Below are positions 18,547 through 28,227 of a DNA stretch of 64,000 nt, one piece after another. Where the stretch lies: NCBI RefSeq assembly GCF_028553765.1, contig NZ_CP067134.1:2709001-2773000 (forward strand), written 5' to 3'. The translations under genes were made by a program, and so were the position numbers. Every line of letters starts with the position of its first letter. Within the stretch, counting starts at the first letter, position 1. The notes beneath the pieces are model-generated. The model worked only from the letters and a program-made list of their open reading frames with translations, did no database searches and had not been told where the DNA came from. The DNA is from Paracoccus stylophorae (GTDB lineage Bacteria; Pseudomonadota; Alphaproteobacteria; Rhodobacterales; Rhodobacteraceae).

Positions 18547-19609
18547 AGAGGTTGCTGTCGTGCTTCTTCACGATCTCGGCAAAACGGCGGGCGAAACGTT
18601 CGTCGGCCTTGGCCTTCTCTTCCAGCACCTTGCGCGCAAACACCATGTGATCGCCATGCGCCTCAAGCATGTCGGCCATCCGGTCGTTGGTCGCGGTGCC
18701 GATGGCGGCCATGGCGGCCTGCGCCTCCTGGTCGGTCCTCACGCCGATCTCGTTGATGCGGTGGGCGATGTCCTGCTGCTGCGCGGTCTTCAGCGATTTG
18801 GTCAGCGCGTCATACAGAACGACCCGCTGACGTGTGTCGGTCTGAAGCTTGTTGATCAGCACCATCTGCGTGGCGGCCTGGTTCTGAAGGCTGTCCACCC
18901 AGGTCTTGCCCGCCTCGATATAACGCTCCAGCGTCTGCGATTTCGCCAGCGCCACCTGTTCGTCCTGCACCAGCGCGTTGTGATCGCGGTTGGCATTGGC
19001 CAGTTCGGTTTCCAGCCGCGTGCGTTCGGTCGCATCGGTGGTCGCGGCGATGCGGTTTTCAAGCTCGATCAGCCGCGGGTTCATCGCGCGGATACGCTGG
19101 CGCAGCGATTCCAGCGTCGCCACCGCCTCTTCGCGTTCGGCCAGCGTGCGGGTCAGGTTCGCCTCGACCTTCGCCTTCTGGTCGTTCAGCAATTGCAACT
19201 GGCCCTGCAACAGCCGCGTGATCGTGTCCGATTTCGCGATCAGGTCCTGCAACTTGTCGTCGATGCTGGCCGCGCGCAGCCGTTCCTGGCGCATCGCCTC
19301 GGACCTGCCCGAGGCGAAGACGCCCACGAATTTCTCCCACCCGGTCTTGCTGCGCAATTCCTCGAAATCGCGGCTGAACCCGGCGGTCACGTCGTCCAGC
19401 CCCATGATCAGCTCGGCGATATTGGCGTTCATCGCCTCGGTATGGGCGTGGACGTCCTGCAACGTCGCGTTCGCGACATCGACCGGCAGTTCCGCCACCT
19501 CGGCATCGGCCGCGACCCGATCCAGCGCGGCGGTCACGCCGGCGATGCGGTCCTGCGCCGCCGCGACCTGCGTCTTGCTGTCGTCGATCTGCTGTTCCAG
19601 CGATGCCAT
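18536..19609 (-). CDS. Long coiled-coil protein, possibly TelA/KlaA-like
   Basis: A 357-aa, almost entirely helical protein with no cysteine, no signal peptide and no membrane helix. Heptad-like runs cover residues about 1-60 and 115-260 (for example LQGQLQLLNDQKAKVEANL, LESLRQRIRAMNPRLIELEN). The layout (a GWEKFVGVF segment, then long helices, then a QNQAATQMVLINKLQ segment) recalls the toxic-anion-resistance TelA/KlaA family, but I see no diagnostic motif, so this is a weak suggestion. First gene of the operon: GGAGG lies 6 bases before the ATG and a plausible promoter lies at 19642-19669. Confidence 0.75.
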   Translation of the reverse strand: MASLEQQIDDSKTQVAAAQDRIAGVTAALDRVAADAEVAELPVDVANATLQDVHAHTEAMNANIAELIMGLDDVTAGFSRDFEELRSKTGWEKFVGVFASGRSEAMRQERLRAASIDDKLQDLIAKSDTITRLLQGQLQLLNDQKAKVEANLTRTLAEREEAVATLESLRQRIRAMNPRLIELENRIAATTDATERTRLETELANANRDHNALVQDEQVALAKSQTLERYIEAGKTWVDSLQNQAATQMVLINKLQTDTRQRVVLYDALTKSLKTAQQQDIAHRINEIGVRTDQEAQAAMAAIGTATNDRMADMLEAHGDHMVFARKVLEEKAKADERFARRFAEIVKKHDSNLYGG

Positions 19610-19641
19610 CAACGGCCTCCCAATCCCCCGAGTCGCTGCGG

Positions 19642-19669
19642 ATGTTAGGCCCCTGACCTTCGGACGCAA
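19642..19669 (-). promoter_or_regulatory. Predicted promoter of the seven-gene operon
   Basis: Reading the minus strand: TTGCGT (19669-19664), a 16-base spacer, then TAACAT (19647-19642). This would start transcription about 25 bases before the coiled-coil gene's ATG, leaving room for its GGAGG ribosome site. Housekeeping-sigma type; match by eye only. Confidence 0.45.
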
Positions 19670-19703
19670 GGGCCGGCCGGGCCAAAGTTTCGCCGACCCC
19701 CTG

Positions 19704-19732
19704 TTGTCACGCCCCCGTCCGCGTCCTAGCGT
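19704..19732 (+). promoter_or_regulatory. Predicted promoter giving a leaderless M20 peptidase transcript
   Basis: TTGTCA (19704-19709), a 17-base spacer and TAGCGT (19727-19732). The expected start site, about 7 bases further on, falls on the ATG at 19739, and no Shine-Dalgarno sequence is visible there. The two features together suggest a leaderless mRNA. Confidence 0.4.
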
Positions 19733-19738
19733 TGCGCC

Positions 19739-21016
19739 ATGAACCGCCTTCGTGACGCCATCGACGCACGCCGCGACAGCCTGATCGCGCTGACCCAGGA
19801 TCTGGTCCGCATCCCGACGCTGAACCCGCCGGGACGGCATTACCGCGACATCTGCGACTATCTGCACGCGCGCATGTCGCAGCAGGGCTGGGAATGCAGG
19901 ATGGTGCGCGCCACCGGCACACCCGGCGACAGCGAACGGTTCCCGCGCTGGAACGTCGTGGCGCGCCGGCAGGGCGCGCGGGCCGGCGAGTGCGTGCATT
20001 TCAACAGCCATCACGACGTGGTCGAGGTGGGCCATGGCTGGACCCGCGACCCGTTCGGCGCGGAACTGGACGGCGGCCGCATCTATGGGCGCGGCGCCTG
20101 CGACATGAAGGGCGGGCTGGCCGCCAGCATCATCGCGGCCGAGGCGTTCGTTGCGACATATCCCGACCACGCCGGCAGCATCGAGATCAGCGCGACGGCG
20201 GACGAGGAATCGGGCGGTTACGGCGGCGTCGCCTATCTGGCCGAACAGGGCGCCTTCGCCCATGTCGATCACGTCATCATCCCCGAACCGCTGCACAAGG
20301 ACCGCATCTGCCTGGGCCATCGCGGCGTCTGGTGGGCCGAGATCGAGACGCAGGGCCGCATCGCCCACGGCTCGATGCCGTTTCTGGGCGATTGCGCCGT
20401 ACGCCACATGGGCGCCGTGCTGGCCGAGATGGAGGCGACATTGTGGCCGCTGCTGGCGGGCAAGCGCACCGAGATGCCGGTGATCCCGGAAGGGGCGCGA
20501 TCCTCGACGCTGAACGTCAACGCCATCCACGGCGGCGCGGCAGAACCCGAGGCGGATTACACCGGCCTGCCCGCGCCCTGCGTGCCCGACCGCTGCCGCA
20601 TCGTGATCGACCGCCGTTTCCTGATCGAGGAGGACCTGGCCGAGGTGAAGGCCGAGGTCACGGCGCTGCTGGAACGGGTAAAGGCGCAGCGGCCCGATTT
20701 CCGCTATGAGGTGCGCGATCTGTTCGAGGTGGTGCCGTCGATGACCGATCGCGACGCGCCGGTGGTCACGACGACCGCCCGCGCGATCCGCAACGTGCTG
20801 GGCCGCGAGGCGGGCTTTGTCGTCAGCCCCGGCACCTATGACCAGAAACATATCGACCGGATCGGCAAGCTGAAGAACTGCATCGCCTATGGTCCGGGCG
20901 TGCTGGATCTGGCGCATCAGCCGGATGAATGGATCGGCGTCGATGACATGGCCGACAGCGCCAAGGTGATGGCGCTGGTGCTGGCCGAACTGCTGGCCGG
21001 CGACCCGCCCGGCTGA
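19739..21016 (+). CDS. M20-family deacylase/peptidase (ArgE/DapE type)
   Basis: A 425-aa cytosolic metallo-hydrolase of the acetylornithine deacetylase/succinyl-diaminopimelate desuccinylase group. Seen: HFNSHHDVVEVG with a metal His, the bridging Asp in YGRGACDMKGG, the catalytic pair in TADEESGG and the late metal ligand region. The HGSMPF stretch marks the dimerisation-domain His. It is not obviously ArgE or DapE; other M20 members with this length remove formyl or carbamoyl groups, so the substrate is open. Divergent from the seven-gene operon, sharing 129 bp; no ribosome-binding site is visible. Confidence 0.87.
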   Translation: MNRLRDAIDARRDSLIALTQDLVRIPTLNPPGRHYRDICDYLHARMSQQGWECRMVRATGTPGDSERFPRWNVVARRQGARAGECVHFNSHHDVVEVGHGWTRDPFGAELDGGRIYGRGACDMKGGLAASIIAAEAFVATYPDHAGSIEISATADEESGGYGGVAYLAEQGAFAHVDHVIIPEPLHKDRICLGHRGVWWAEIETQGRIAHGSMPFLGDCAVRHMGAVLAEMEATLWPLLAGKRTEMPVIPEGARSSTLNVNAIHGGAAEPEADYTGLPAPCVPDRCRIVIDRRFLIEEDLAEVKAEVTALLERVKAQRPDFRYEVRDLFEVVPSMTDRDAPVVTTTARAIRNVLGREAGFVVSPGTYDQKHIDRIGKLKNCIAYGPGVLDLAHQPDEWIGVDDMADSAKVMALVLAELLAGDPPG

Positions 21017-21131
21017 ACCGCGCGGCCGGCCCCGCCGCAGCCGCAGACGCAGACGCGGAATCGTCAAAGAAATCAAAAGCTGCCCGGTCCGTGTTATCGT
21101 GGTTGCGTGACAACGTGGCGGAGCGGTTTCG

Positions 21132-23327
21132 GTGCAGCGCAATCTGGTTCTTGTCGTTCACGGCATCGGCGAACAGAAGGCCGGTCAGACGCTGGATGCG
21201 CTGACGGGCGGCGCGATCCGCGAACTGGGCCTGCCCGGCCCCGTCGAGTCGCGGGTCGAGATGATCGCCGAGGACCGGCCGGACGAACGGCAGCTGCACC
21301 TGTTTCCCTGCCATATCCGCCGCACCGTCCTGCCCGCCGCCGTGGCCGGATGCGGGCAGGATCAGGACGTGCTGGCCGCCGAGGTTCACTGGTCCGATCT
21401 TTCGCCCGCCCCGCGCGGCCCGCTGTCCACCGGGTTCGATCTGCTGCGCACGGTGCTGACGCTTGGCTATCTGGCGCTGGACAACGTGGCGCAGGGCCGG
21501 CAGGCCGCGCATCGCTGGATCCGGGCGCTGGTGCATCTGTTCGTCTGGATCTTCTATGCGCTGATCGCGCCGATGAACGCGCTGCTGCTGCTTGGCTCGA
21601 TCCTGATGCTGACCGATCGGTTCGTGATCCGCATCGGCCCCGACACGCTGCACGGCGCGACGCTGATGGCCATTCTGGGCGCGATCGCGGCGGTTCTGTA
21701 TCTGGGCTGGCGATCCCGGCTGCGGCGGCCCCGGACGTCGTATCTGGAACGCTGCTTCATGTCCGGGATCGGCGGGCTGGGCGTGCTGATCCTGATCGCG
21801 GCGATGTCCGTCCGTCTGGCGCTGCCCGCACGCCCCGATCTGGCGGTGATCGACCTGAACAATCCGCAGGCCTATGTCCCCGCGATCCCGTCCCCGCCGC
21901 CCCTCTGGCTGGACTGGCTGCGCCGCACCTCGTGCAACTCCATCGAATTGACCGCCTGCTGGAACCCTGCCTATCAGGACATCGCCGCGCTGCTATGGGC
22001 GTTCAGCATGCTGATGGCGCTGACCTGGCTGGTCGCGGTCGCAATCTTGCTGGTGATGTTCGCGATCTCGGCGGTTCTCGATATCGGGGTGTGGCGCACC
22101 CTTGCCGTGGCGGGTGCGGCGCTGGCGGTCATGCTGGCGATCCAGCTTGCGCCCGGCCCGTGGCACCTGACCCTGCTGATGGCGCTGCTGATCGCGGCGG
22201 GCGCGGTCTTTGCGCGCCAGCTGGCCTTTCGCGACGCCGATCCCATCGGCCGCCTGACCCGGCTGTTCGGCCGCCGCGCCCGCATCTATCTGCCGATCTG
22301 CAACGCGATGCTGTTTCTGTGGATGCTGATCTCGGCCGCGATCTGGTCGATCTTTGCCGAACTGATCGGCAGGATCGACGGGCCGCAGGGCGGGCAAAGC
22401 CTGCTGAGCCAGCTTTACACCGACTATTCCGTCCTGGCGACCAGCACGATGTCCTATATCGTCTTCGGGGTCGCGGCGCTGATCGTGGCCGGGGTCGTGC
22501 CGCTGCTGATCCGCCAGCGCCGGAAAGAGGCGCTGGCGCTGGACCCCGAAAGCTGGCTGGATGTCTGGTGCGGCCGGCTGATCCTGAACCCGGTGCTGAA
22601 CCTGCTGCTGATGGTGCTGATCCTGTGGATCGCCTTTGGCGGGGCGTTGCAGGCGGTGCGCACCGCGTTCGAGGTGCTGGACATCGACTATCGCCCCTGG
22701 AACAGCGACACGCTGCTCGGCGGGCTGATCCGGTTCCACGAAACCGTCAGGTCCTATAACCCGATGGCCATCGCCCTGGTCGGCCTGGCCGGGGTCGCCG
22801 CCTATCGCGCCGCCGATTTCGTCTCGGCCGCGTTGGGGGTGGCGCGCGACATCTCGGTCTATTCGGCGCGCACGCTGGCCTTCAGCCCCGACACGCCGCA
22901 AGGCCACAGCGTCTATGCCACACGGCAGCGCATCAAGGCGCGGTTTCACACCGTGCTGGCGCATCTGTCGCGCCAATATCCCCATGACCGGCTGATCGTC
23001 ATCGCCCATTCGCAGGGCACCGTCATCGCGGCGCAGGCCCTGCTTGAGGGGGCGGCACCCGAAAAACCCACCAGCCTGGTCACGATGGGCAGCCCGCTGA
23101 CCCATATCTATGGCCAGTATTTCGCCCGCGGCTTCGACATGGCCGACCTGCCCGACCGGCTGGTTCGCTGGATCAACATCTATCGCTGCGACGATTTCGT
23201 GGGAACCACGGTGCAACTGCCCGGCGACCGGGTCGAAAACCACCGCGTCGCGCCGGGCGGGCATACCGGCTACTGGACCGATGCGCAGGTCTGGCAGACG
23301 GTGCGATCCGTGCTGCGCGACGCCTGA
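21132..23327 (+). CDS. Membrane protein with a split alpha/beta-hydrolase domain
   Basis: A 731-aa protein starting with GTG (GGAG lies 8 bases upstream). The first residues NLVLVVHGIGEQ look like the first strand and oxyanion loop of a lipase-type alpha/beta hydrolase. Residues about 125-560 then hold some nine or ten hydrophobic helices. The C-terminal part returns to hydrolase pattern: RLIVIAHSQGTVIAAQALL with nucleophile Ser627, a later acid in IYRCDDFVG, and a His in GGHTGYW. It would be a membrane-anchored serine hydrolase facing the cytoplasm; a lipid substrate is a guess. Convergent with uvrD, 24 bp away. Confidence 0.75.
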   Translation: MQRNLVLVVHGIGEQKAGQTLDALTGGAIRELGLPGPVESRVEMIAEDRPDERQLHLFPCHIRRTVLPAAVAGCGQDQDVLAAEVHWSDLSPAPRGPLSTGFDLLRTVLTLGYLALDNVAQGRQAAHRWIRALVHLFVWIFYALIAPMNALLLLGSILMLTDRFVIRIGPDTLHGATLMAILGAIAAVLYLGWRSRLRRPRTSYLERCFMSGIGGLGVLILIAAMSVRLALPARPDLAVIDLNNPQAYVPAIPSPPPLWLDWLRRTSCNSIELTACWNPAYQDIAALLWAFSMLMALTWLVAVAILLVMFAISAVLDIGVWRTLAVAGAALAVMLAIQLAPGPWHLTLLMALLIAAGAVFARQLAFRDADPIGRLTRLFGRRARIYLPICNAMLFLWMLISAAIWSIFAELIGRIDGPQGGQSLLSQLYTDYSVLATSTMSYIVFGVAALIVAGVVPLLIRQRRKEALALDPESWLDVWCGRLILNPVLNLLLMVLILWIAFGGALQAVRTAFEVLDIDYRPWNSDTLLGGLIRFHETVRSYNPMAIALVGLAGVAAYRAADFVSAALGVARDISVYSARTLAFSPDTPQGHSVYATRQRIKARFHTVLAHLSRQYPHDRLIVIAHSQGTVIAAQALLEGAAPEKPTSLVTMGSPLTHIYGQYFARGFDMADLPDRLVRWINIYRCDDFVGTTVQLPGDRVENHRVAPGGHTGYWTDAQVWQTVRSVLRDA

Positions 23328-23351
23328 TCGCACGCACGGCCGCGCCGGACG

Positions 23352-25730
23352 CTAGAACGGCACGTCGTCGCCATCGCCCACAGGGCGGACATACCCGGCC
23401 TTGATGGTCTTAAAGCCGGTTTCGAACTGCACGGTCAGCGTATCCTCGGCAATCCCCATGATCCGGCCTTCGCCGAACTTCGCGTGGCTGACCATGTCGC
23501 CGACGCCGAATTTCGCCGCAGGCTCGGCGTCGATGGTCACCGGCGTGCGATGCACCGGCGCCTTGCGTTCGGCCGCGCGCGCCTGCATCCGCTTCCATCC
23601 GGGCGAGTTATAGACATCGGCCTTCGCCGCCCGGTCATGCATGTCGGTGCCCGCATTCGCGCCGGCAAAGGCCATCGCCCCGCCATAGCCGCCGCCGTAA
23701 AGACCGGGCGGCGTCAGCACCTCGACATGATCCTGGGGCAGCTCATCGACAAAGCGCGACGGCATCGACGATTGCCACTGCCCGTAAAGCCGCCGGTTGC
23801 CCGCAAAGCTGATCGTGGCCAGCCGCTCGGCCCGGGTCAGACCGACATAGGCCAGCCGCCGCTCCTCCTCCAGCCCCCGCGTCCCCTGCTCGTCCATGGC
23901 GCGCTGGTTCGGAAACAGCCCGTCCTCCCACCCCGGCAGGAAGACGACCGGAAATTCCAGCCCCTTGGCAGCATGCAGGGTCATGATGCTGACCTCTTCG
24001 CCCGCCTCGCCGTCGTCGCGATCCATGACCAGCGCGACATGTTCCAGAAAGCCCTGAAGATTGTCGAATTCCTCCAGCGCCTTGACCAGCTCCTTCAGGT
24101 TGTCCAGCCGGCCCGGCGCATCGGGCGATTTCTCGTTCTGCCACATCGCGGTATAGCCCGATTCGTCCAGCAGCCTCTCGGCCAGTTCCACATGCCGCAC
24201 GGTGCTGTCGATGGCGTCGGCATGCCAGCGTCCGATATCGGTCACGAGACCGCGCAGATTGGCCAGCCCCTTGCCCGACAGGTGCTTTTCCTCGACCGCG
24301 ATGCGCGCGCCTTCCAGCAGGCTGACGCCGTTCTGCCGCGCGATGGTCTGGATGGTCTGCACCGCCTTGTCGCCCAGACCCCGCTTGGGCGTGTTCACGA
24401 TCCGCTCGAACGCCAGATCGTCCTCGGGGCTGACCACCAGCCGGAAATAGGCCATGGCATCGCGAATTTCCTGCCGCTCGTAGAAACGCGGGCCGCCGAT
24501 GACGCGATAGGGCAGACCGATGGTCATGAACCGGTCCTCGAAGGCGCGCATCTGGTGGGACGCGCGCACGAGGATCGCGATGTCGTTCAGGCTGACCGGC
24601 CCAAGCGCGGCGCGATGCCCGCCCTGAAACGCCTCGATCTCTTCGCCGATCCAGCGCGCCTCGGCCTCGCTGTCCCAATGGCCGATCAGGCGCACCCTCT
24701 CGCCCTCTTCGGCGTCGGTCCACAGGGTCTTGCCCAACCGCCCCGCATTGGCCGCGATCAGCCCCGACGCCGCCGCCAGGATCTGCGGAGTCGAGCGATA
24801 ATTCTGTTCCAGCCTGATCACCTGCGCGCCGGGGAAATCGGTCTCGAACCGCAGGATGTTACCCACCTCGGCGCCGCGCCAGCCATAGATCGACTGGTCG
24901 TCATCGCCCACGCAGCAGATGTTGCGATGCCCCTGCGCCAGCAGCCGCAGCCACATGTATTGCGCGACGTTGGTATCCTGATACTCGTCCACCAGGATAT
25001 AGCGGAACCGGTCCTGCCAGGTCTTCAGCACGTCGGGATGGGCCTGAAACAGCGTCACGCAATGCATCAGCAGATCGCCGAAATCGACCGCGTTCAGCGT
25101 CAGCAACCGATCCTGATAGGCCGCATACAGCCGCCCGCCCCAGCCGTCGAACGCCGCCGCCTCGCCCCTGGGCAGGTTCGATGGCGTCAGACAGCGGTTC
25201 TTCCAGCCGTCGATCAGATGCGCAAGCTGCCGCGCGGGCCAGCGCTTCTCGTCAAGGTTTTCGGCCTGGATCAGCTGCTTCATCAGCCGGATCTGGTCGT
25301 CCGTGTCCAGGATCGTGAAGCTGGGCTTCAGATGCAGATCGCCATTGCCGATCAGTTCGGCATGCCGGCGCAGGATCTTCACGCTGATCAAATGGAACGT
25401 GCCCAGCCACGGCATCCCCTCGACCGCCTCGCCCAGAAGCCGGGCGATCCGGTCCTTCATCTCGCGCGCGGCCTTGTTGGTAAAGGTCACCGCCAGGATC
25501 TGCCCCGGCCGCGCCCGCCCCAGCATCAGCAGATGCGCGATCCGCGTGGTCAGCGCCCGCGTCTTGCCGGTGCCCGCGCCCGCCAGCATCAGCACCGGCC
25601 CGTCCAGCACCTCGACCGCCGCGCGCTGCGCCGCGTTCAGCCCGTCCAGATAGGGCGCAGGCCGCGCCGCCATCGCCCGGTGCGACAGGGGCACGCCATC
25701 GAAATCGTCGGAATCGTCCAGAAGCTTCAT
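23352..25730 (-). CDS. uvrD: ATP-dependent DNA helicase UvrD/PcrA
   Basis: A 792-aa superfamily-1A 3'-5' helicase for nucleotide excision and mismatch repair. Motif I is AGAGTGKTRAL, motif II DEYQDTN, motif III GDDDQSIYGWRGAE, motif IV-V region TLHAAKGLEFPVV, and motif VI YVGLTRAERLA. The C-terminus VGDMVSHAKFGEGRIMGI is the Tudor-like module that binds RNA polymerase in PcrA/UvrD. The start MKLLDDS was chosen at the GGGGGG-preceded ATG; an upstream in-frame extension is possible but unlikely. Confidence 0.95.
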   Translation of the reverse strand: MKLLDDSDDFDGVPLSHRAMAARPAPYLDGLNAAQRAAVEVLDGPVLMLAGAGTGKTRALTTRIAHLLMLGRARPGQILAVTFTNKAAREMKDRIARLLGEAVEGMPWLGTFHLISVKILRRHAELIGNGDLHLKPSFTILDTDDQIRLMKQLIQAENLDEKRWPARQLAHLIDGWKNRCLTPSNLPRGEAAAFDGWGGRLYAAYQDRLLTLNAVDFGDLLMHCVTLFQAHPDVLKTWQDRFRYILVDEYQDTNVAQYMWLRLLAQGHRNICCVGDDDQSIYGWRGAEVGNILRFETDFPGAQVIRLEQNYRSTPQILAAASGLIAANAGRLGKTLWTDAEEGERVRLIGHWDSEAEARWIGEEIEAFQGGHRAALGPVSLNDIAILVRASHQMRAFEDRFMTIGLPYRVIGGPRFYERQEIRDAMAYFRLVVSPEDDLAFERIVNTPKRGLGDKAVQTIQTIARQNGVSLLEGARIAVEEKHLSGKGLANLRGLVTDIGRWHADAIDSTVRHVELAERLLDESGYTAMWQNEKSPDAPGRLDNLKELVKALEEFDNLQGFLEHVALVMDRDDGEAGEEVSIMTLHAAKGLEFPVVFLPGWEDGLFPNQRAMDEQGTRGLEEERRLAYVGLTRAERLATISFAGNRRLYGQWQSSMPSRFVDELPQDHVEVLTPPGLYGGGYGGAMAFAGANAGTDMHDRAAKADVYNSPGWKRMQARAAERKAPVHRTPVTIDAEPAAKFGVGDMVSHAKFGEGRIMGIAEDTLTVQFETGFKTIKAGYVRPVGDGDDVPF

Positions 25731-25795
25731 CCCCCCAACATAGTCGCGAACCCCGCCCAAGGAAAGCCGGCGTTCCACTTATGTTCCGGCAGCTG

Positions 25796-25845
25796 TCTTT
25801 GGCGCGCAAATATCCTGCTTGGGTCCGGGGGTGCAAAACCCCCGG
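25796..25845 (-). repeat. GC-rich intergenic repeat, copy 2 (hairpin plus GGATATTTG-AAAGA tail); possible folE2 terminator
   Basis: Just downstream of folE2. Reading the minus strand: CCGGGGG (25845-25839), a 7-base loop, CCCCCGG (25831-25825), then GGATATTTGCGCGCCAAAGA. Same overall design as the elements at 1275-1330 and 57125-57147. The hairpin could end the folE2 transcript although no T-run follows directly. Confidence 0.55.
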
Positions 25846-25861
25846 CGCGCGCGGGACGCAC

Positions 25862-26839
<978 letters not shown>

Positions 26840-26951
26840 GCGGACATCCTCCTGGGGACAGCGGTCGCAATATGGGGGCATCGAGTGCGATTCTGAAGAC
26901 CCGGCGGCAGAAATCGCCCGAAATCCCGGCACATGGCCGCCCCGCCGCGCC

Positions 26952-28136
26952 TCAGCCGTCCAGCGCCCCGGTCAGATCGTCGATCAGGTCCTGCGTGTCC
27001 TCCAGCCCGACCGACAGCCGCAGCAGGCCCGGCGTGATGCCCAGACGCGCCCGGTCCTCTTCGGACAGGCGCTGATGGGTGGTGGTCGCGGGATGGGTCA
27101 CGATGGAGCGCGCATCGCCCAGATTGTTCGAGATCTTGACGATCCGCAGCCGGTCCATCGCGGCGAATGTCGCCTCCTTGCCGCCGGCGATCTCAAGCGC
27201 GATCATGGTGCCGCCCGACCCCATCTGCGCCATCGCCAGATCGTGCTGCGGATGGTCCTCAAGACCCGGATAGATCACCCGCGCCAGACCCGCATGGCCC
27301 TGCAAGGCGCGGGCGATGGACAGCGCGCTGTCGGCCTGCGCCCGCACCCGCAGATCCATCGTGGTCAGCCCGTTCAGCATGATCCAGCTGTGAAACGGGC
27401 TGATCGCCCCGCCGGTATGTTTCAGATACGGCTCGACCGTGTTGCGGATGTAATCGCGGCTGCCGCAGATGACCCCCGCCAGCGCCCGGCCGCCGCCGTC
27501 GATATGCTTGGTCGCGGAATAGACGACGACATCGGCGCCCAGATCGACCGCGCGCGAAAAGACCGGCGTGGCAAAGACGTTGTCGGCCACGACCGTCGCG
27601 CCCGCCCGGTGCGCCAGATCGGCCACGGCGGCGATGTCGATCACCTCAAGCCCCGGATTGGACACCGATTCGAAGAACACCGCCTTCGTGCCCGGCCGGA
27701 TCGCGTCCCGCCACTGATCCAGATCGGTGCCATCCACGAAGCCGATCTCGACCCCGAACTTCGCCAGCAGGTCCAGCACGTAAAGACACGACCCGAACAG
27801 CGCCCGCGACGCAACGACGCGATCGCCCGGCGCGCACATGGAAAACATCGCGCCGTTGACCGCCGCCATGCCGCTGGCGGTGGCAAAGGCGTCCTCGGTT
27901 CCCTCCAGCGCGGCCATCCGGTCCTCGAACATGCGGCTGGTCGGGTTGCCGTAGCGGGCATAGATGAACTCGTCCGGGCCGCTGTCCTGAAACCGCGCCT
28001 CGGCGTGGCCCGCGCTGTCATAGACGAAACCCTGCGTCAGAAAGATCGCCTCGGACATCTCGCCATACTGGCTGCGCCTGGTGCCGTGATGAATCGCCCG
28101 CGTGCGGGGACGAAGATTCTTGTCGCGCGTCGTCAT
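26952..28136 (-). CDS. metZ: O-succinylhomoserine sulfhydrylase
   Basis: A 394-aa PLP enzyme of the Cys/Met metabolism family, making homocysteine from O-succinylhomoserine and sulfide, which links it to the sulfide produced by the cys genes at 40-42.6 kb. Seen: YARYGNPTSRMFEDRMAALEG, ASGMAAVNGAMF, FFESVSNPGLEV and the PLP lysine in YSATKHIDGGGR. AAGGAC precedes the ATG at 28136. MetZ fits better than cystathionine gamma-synthase from overall resemblance, but the split within this family is fine. Downstream of dctD in the same direction. Confidence 0.9.
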   Translation of the reverse strand: MTTRDKNLRPRTRAIHHGTRRSQYGEMSEAIFLTQGFVYDSAGHAEARFQDSGPDEFIYARYGNPTSRMFEDRMAALEGTEDAFATASGMAAVNGAMFSMCAPGDRVVASRALFGSCLYVLDLLAKFGVEIGFVDGTDLDQWRDAIRPGTKAVFFESVSNPGLEVIDIAAVADLAHRAGATVVADNVFATPVFSRAVDLGADVVVYSATKHIDGGGRALAGVICGSRDYIRNTVEPYLKHTGGAISPFHSWIMLNGLTTMDLRVRAQADSALSIARALQGHAGLARVIYPGLEDHPQHDLAMAQMGSGGTMIALEIAGGKEATFAAMDRLRIVKISNNLGDARSIVTHPATTTHQRLSEEDRARLGITPGLLRLSVGLEDTQDLIDDLTGALDG

Positions 28137-28227
28137 GAAACTGTCCTTGCCGGTCCTGCGCCGGGTTACTGCCACGGCGGCGGCGGCGCAAGCCCGCCGG
28201 CCCCGCCCCGCGCCGGCACCGCCGCGA

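Noticed and set aside
28137..28227. SAM-type riboswitch upstream of metZ
   Set aside because: Only 91 bp lie between dctD and metZ and no SAM-II, SAM-I or SAH core sequence is recognisable.
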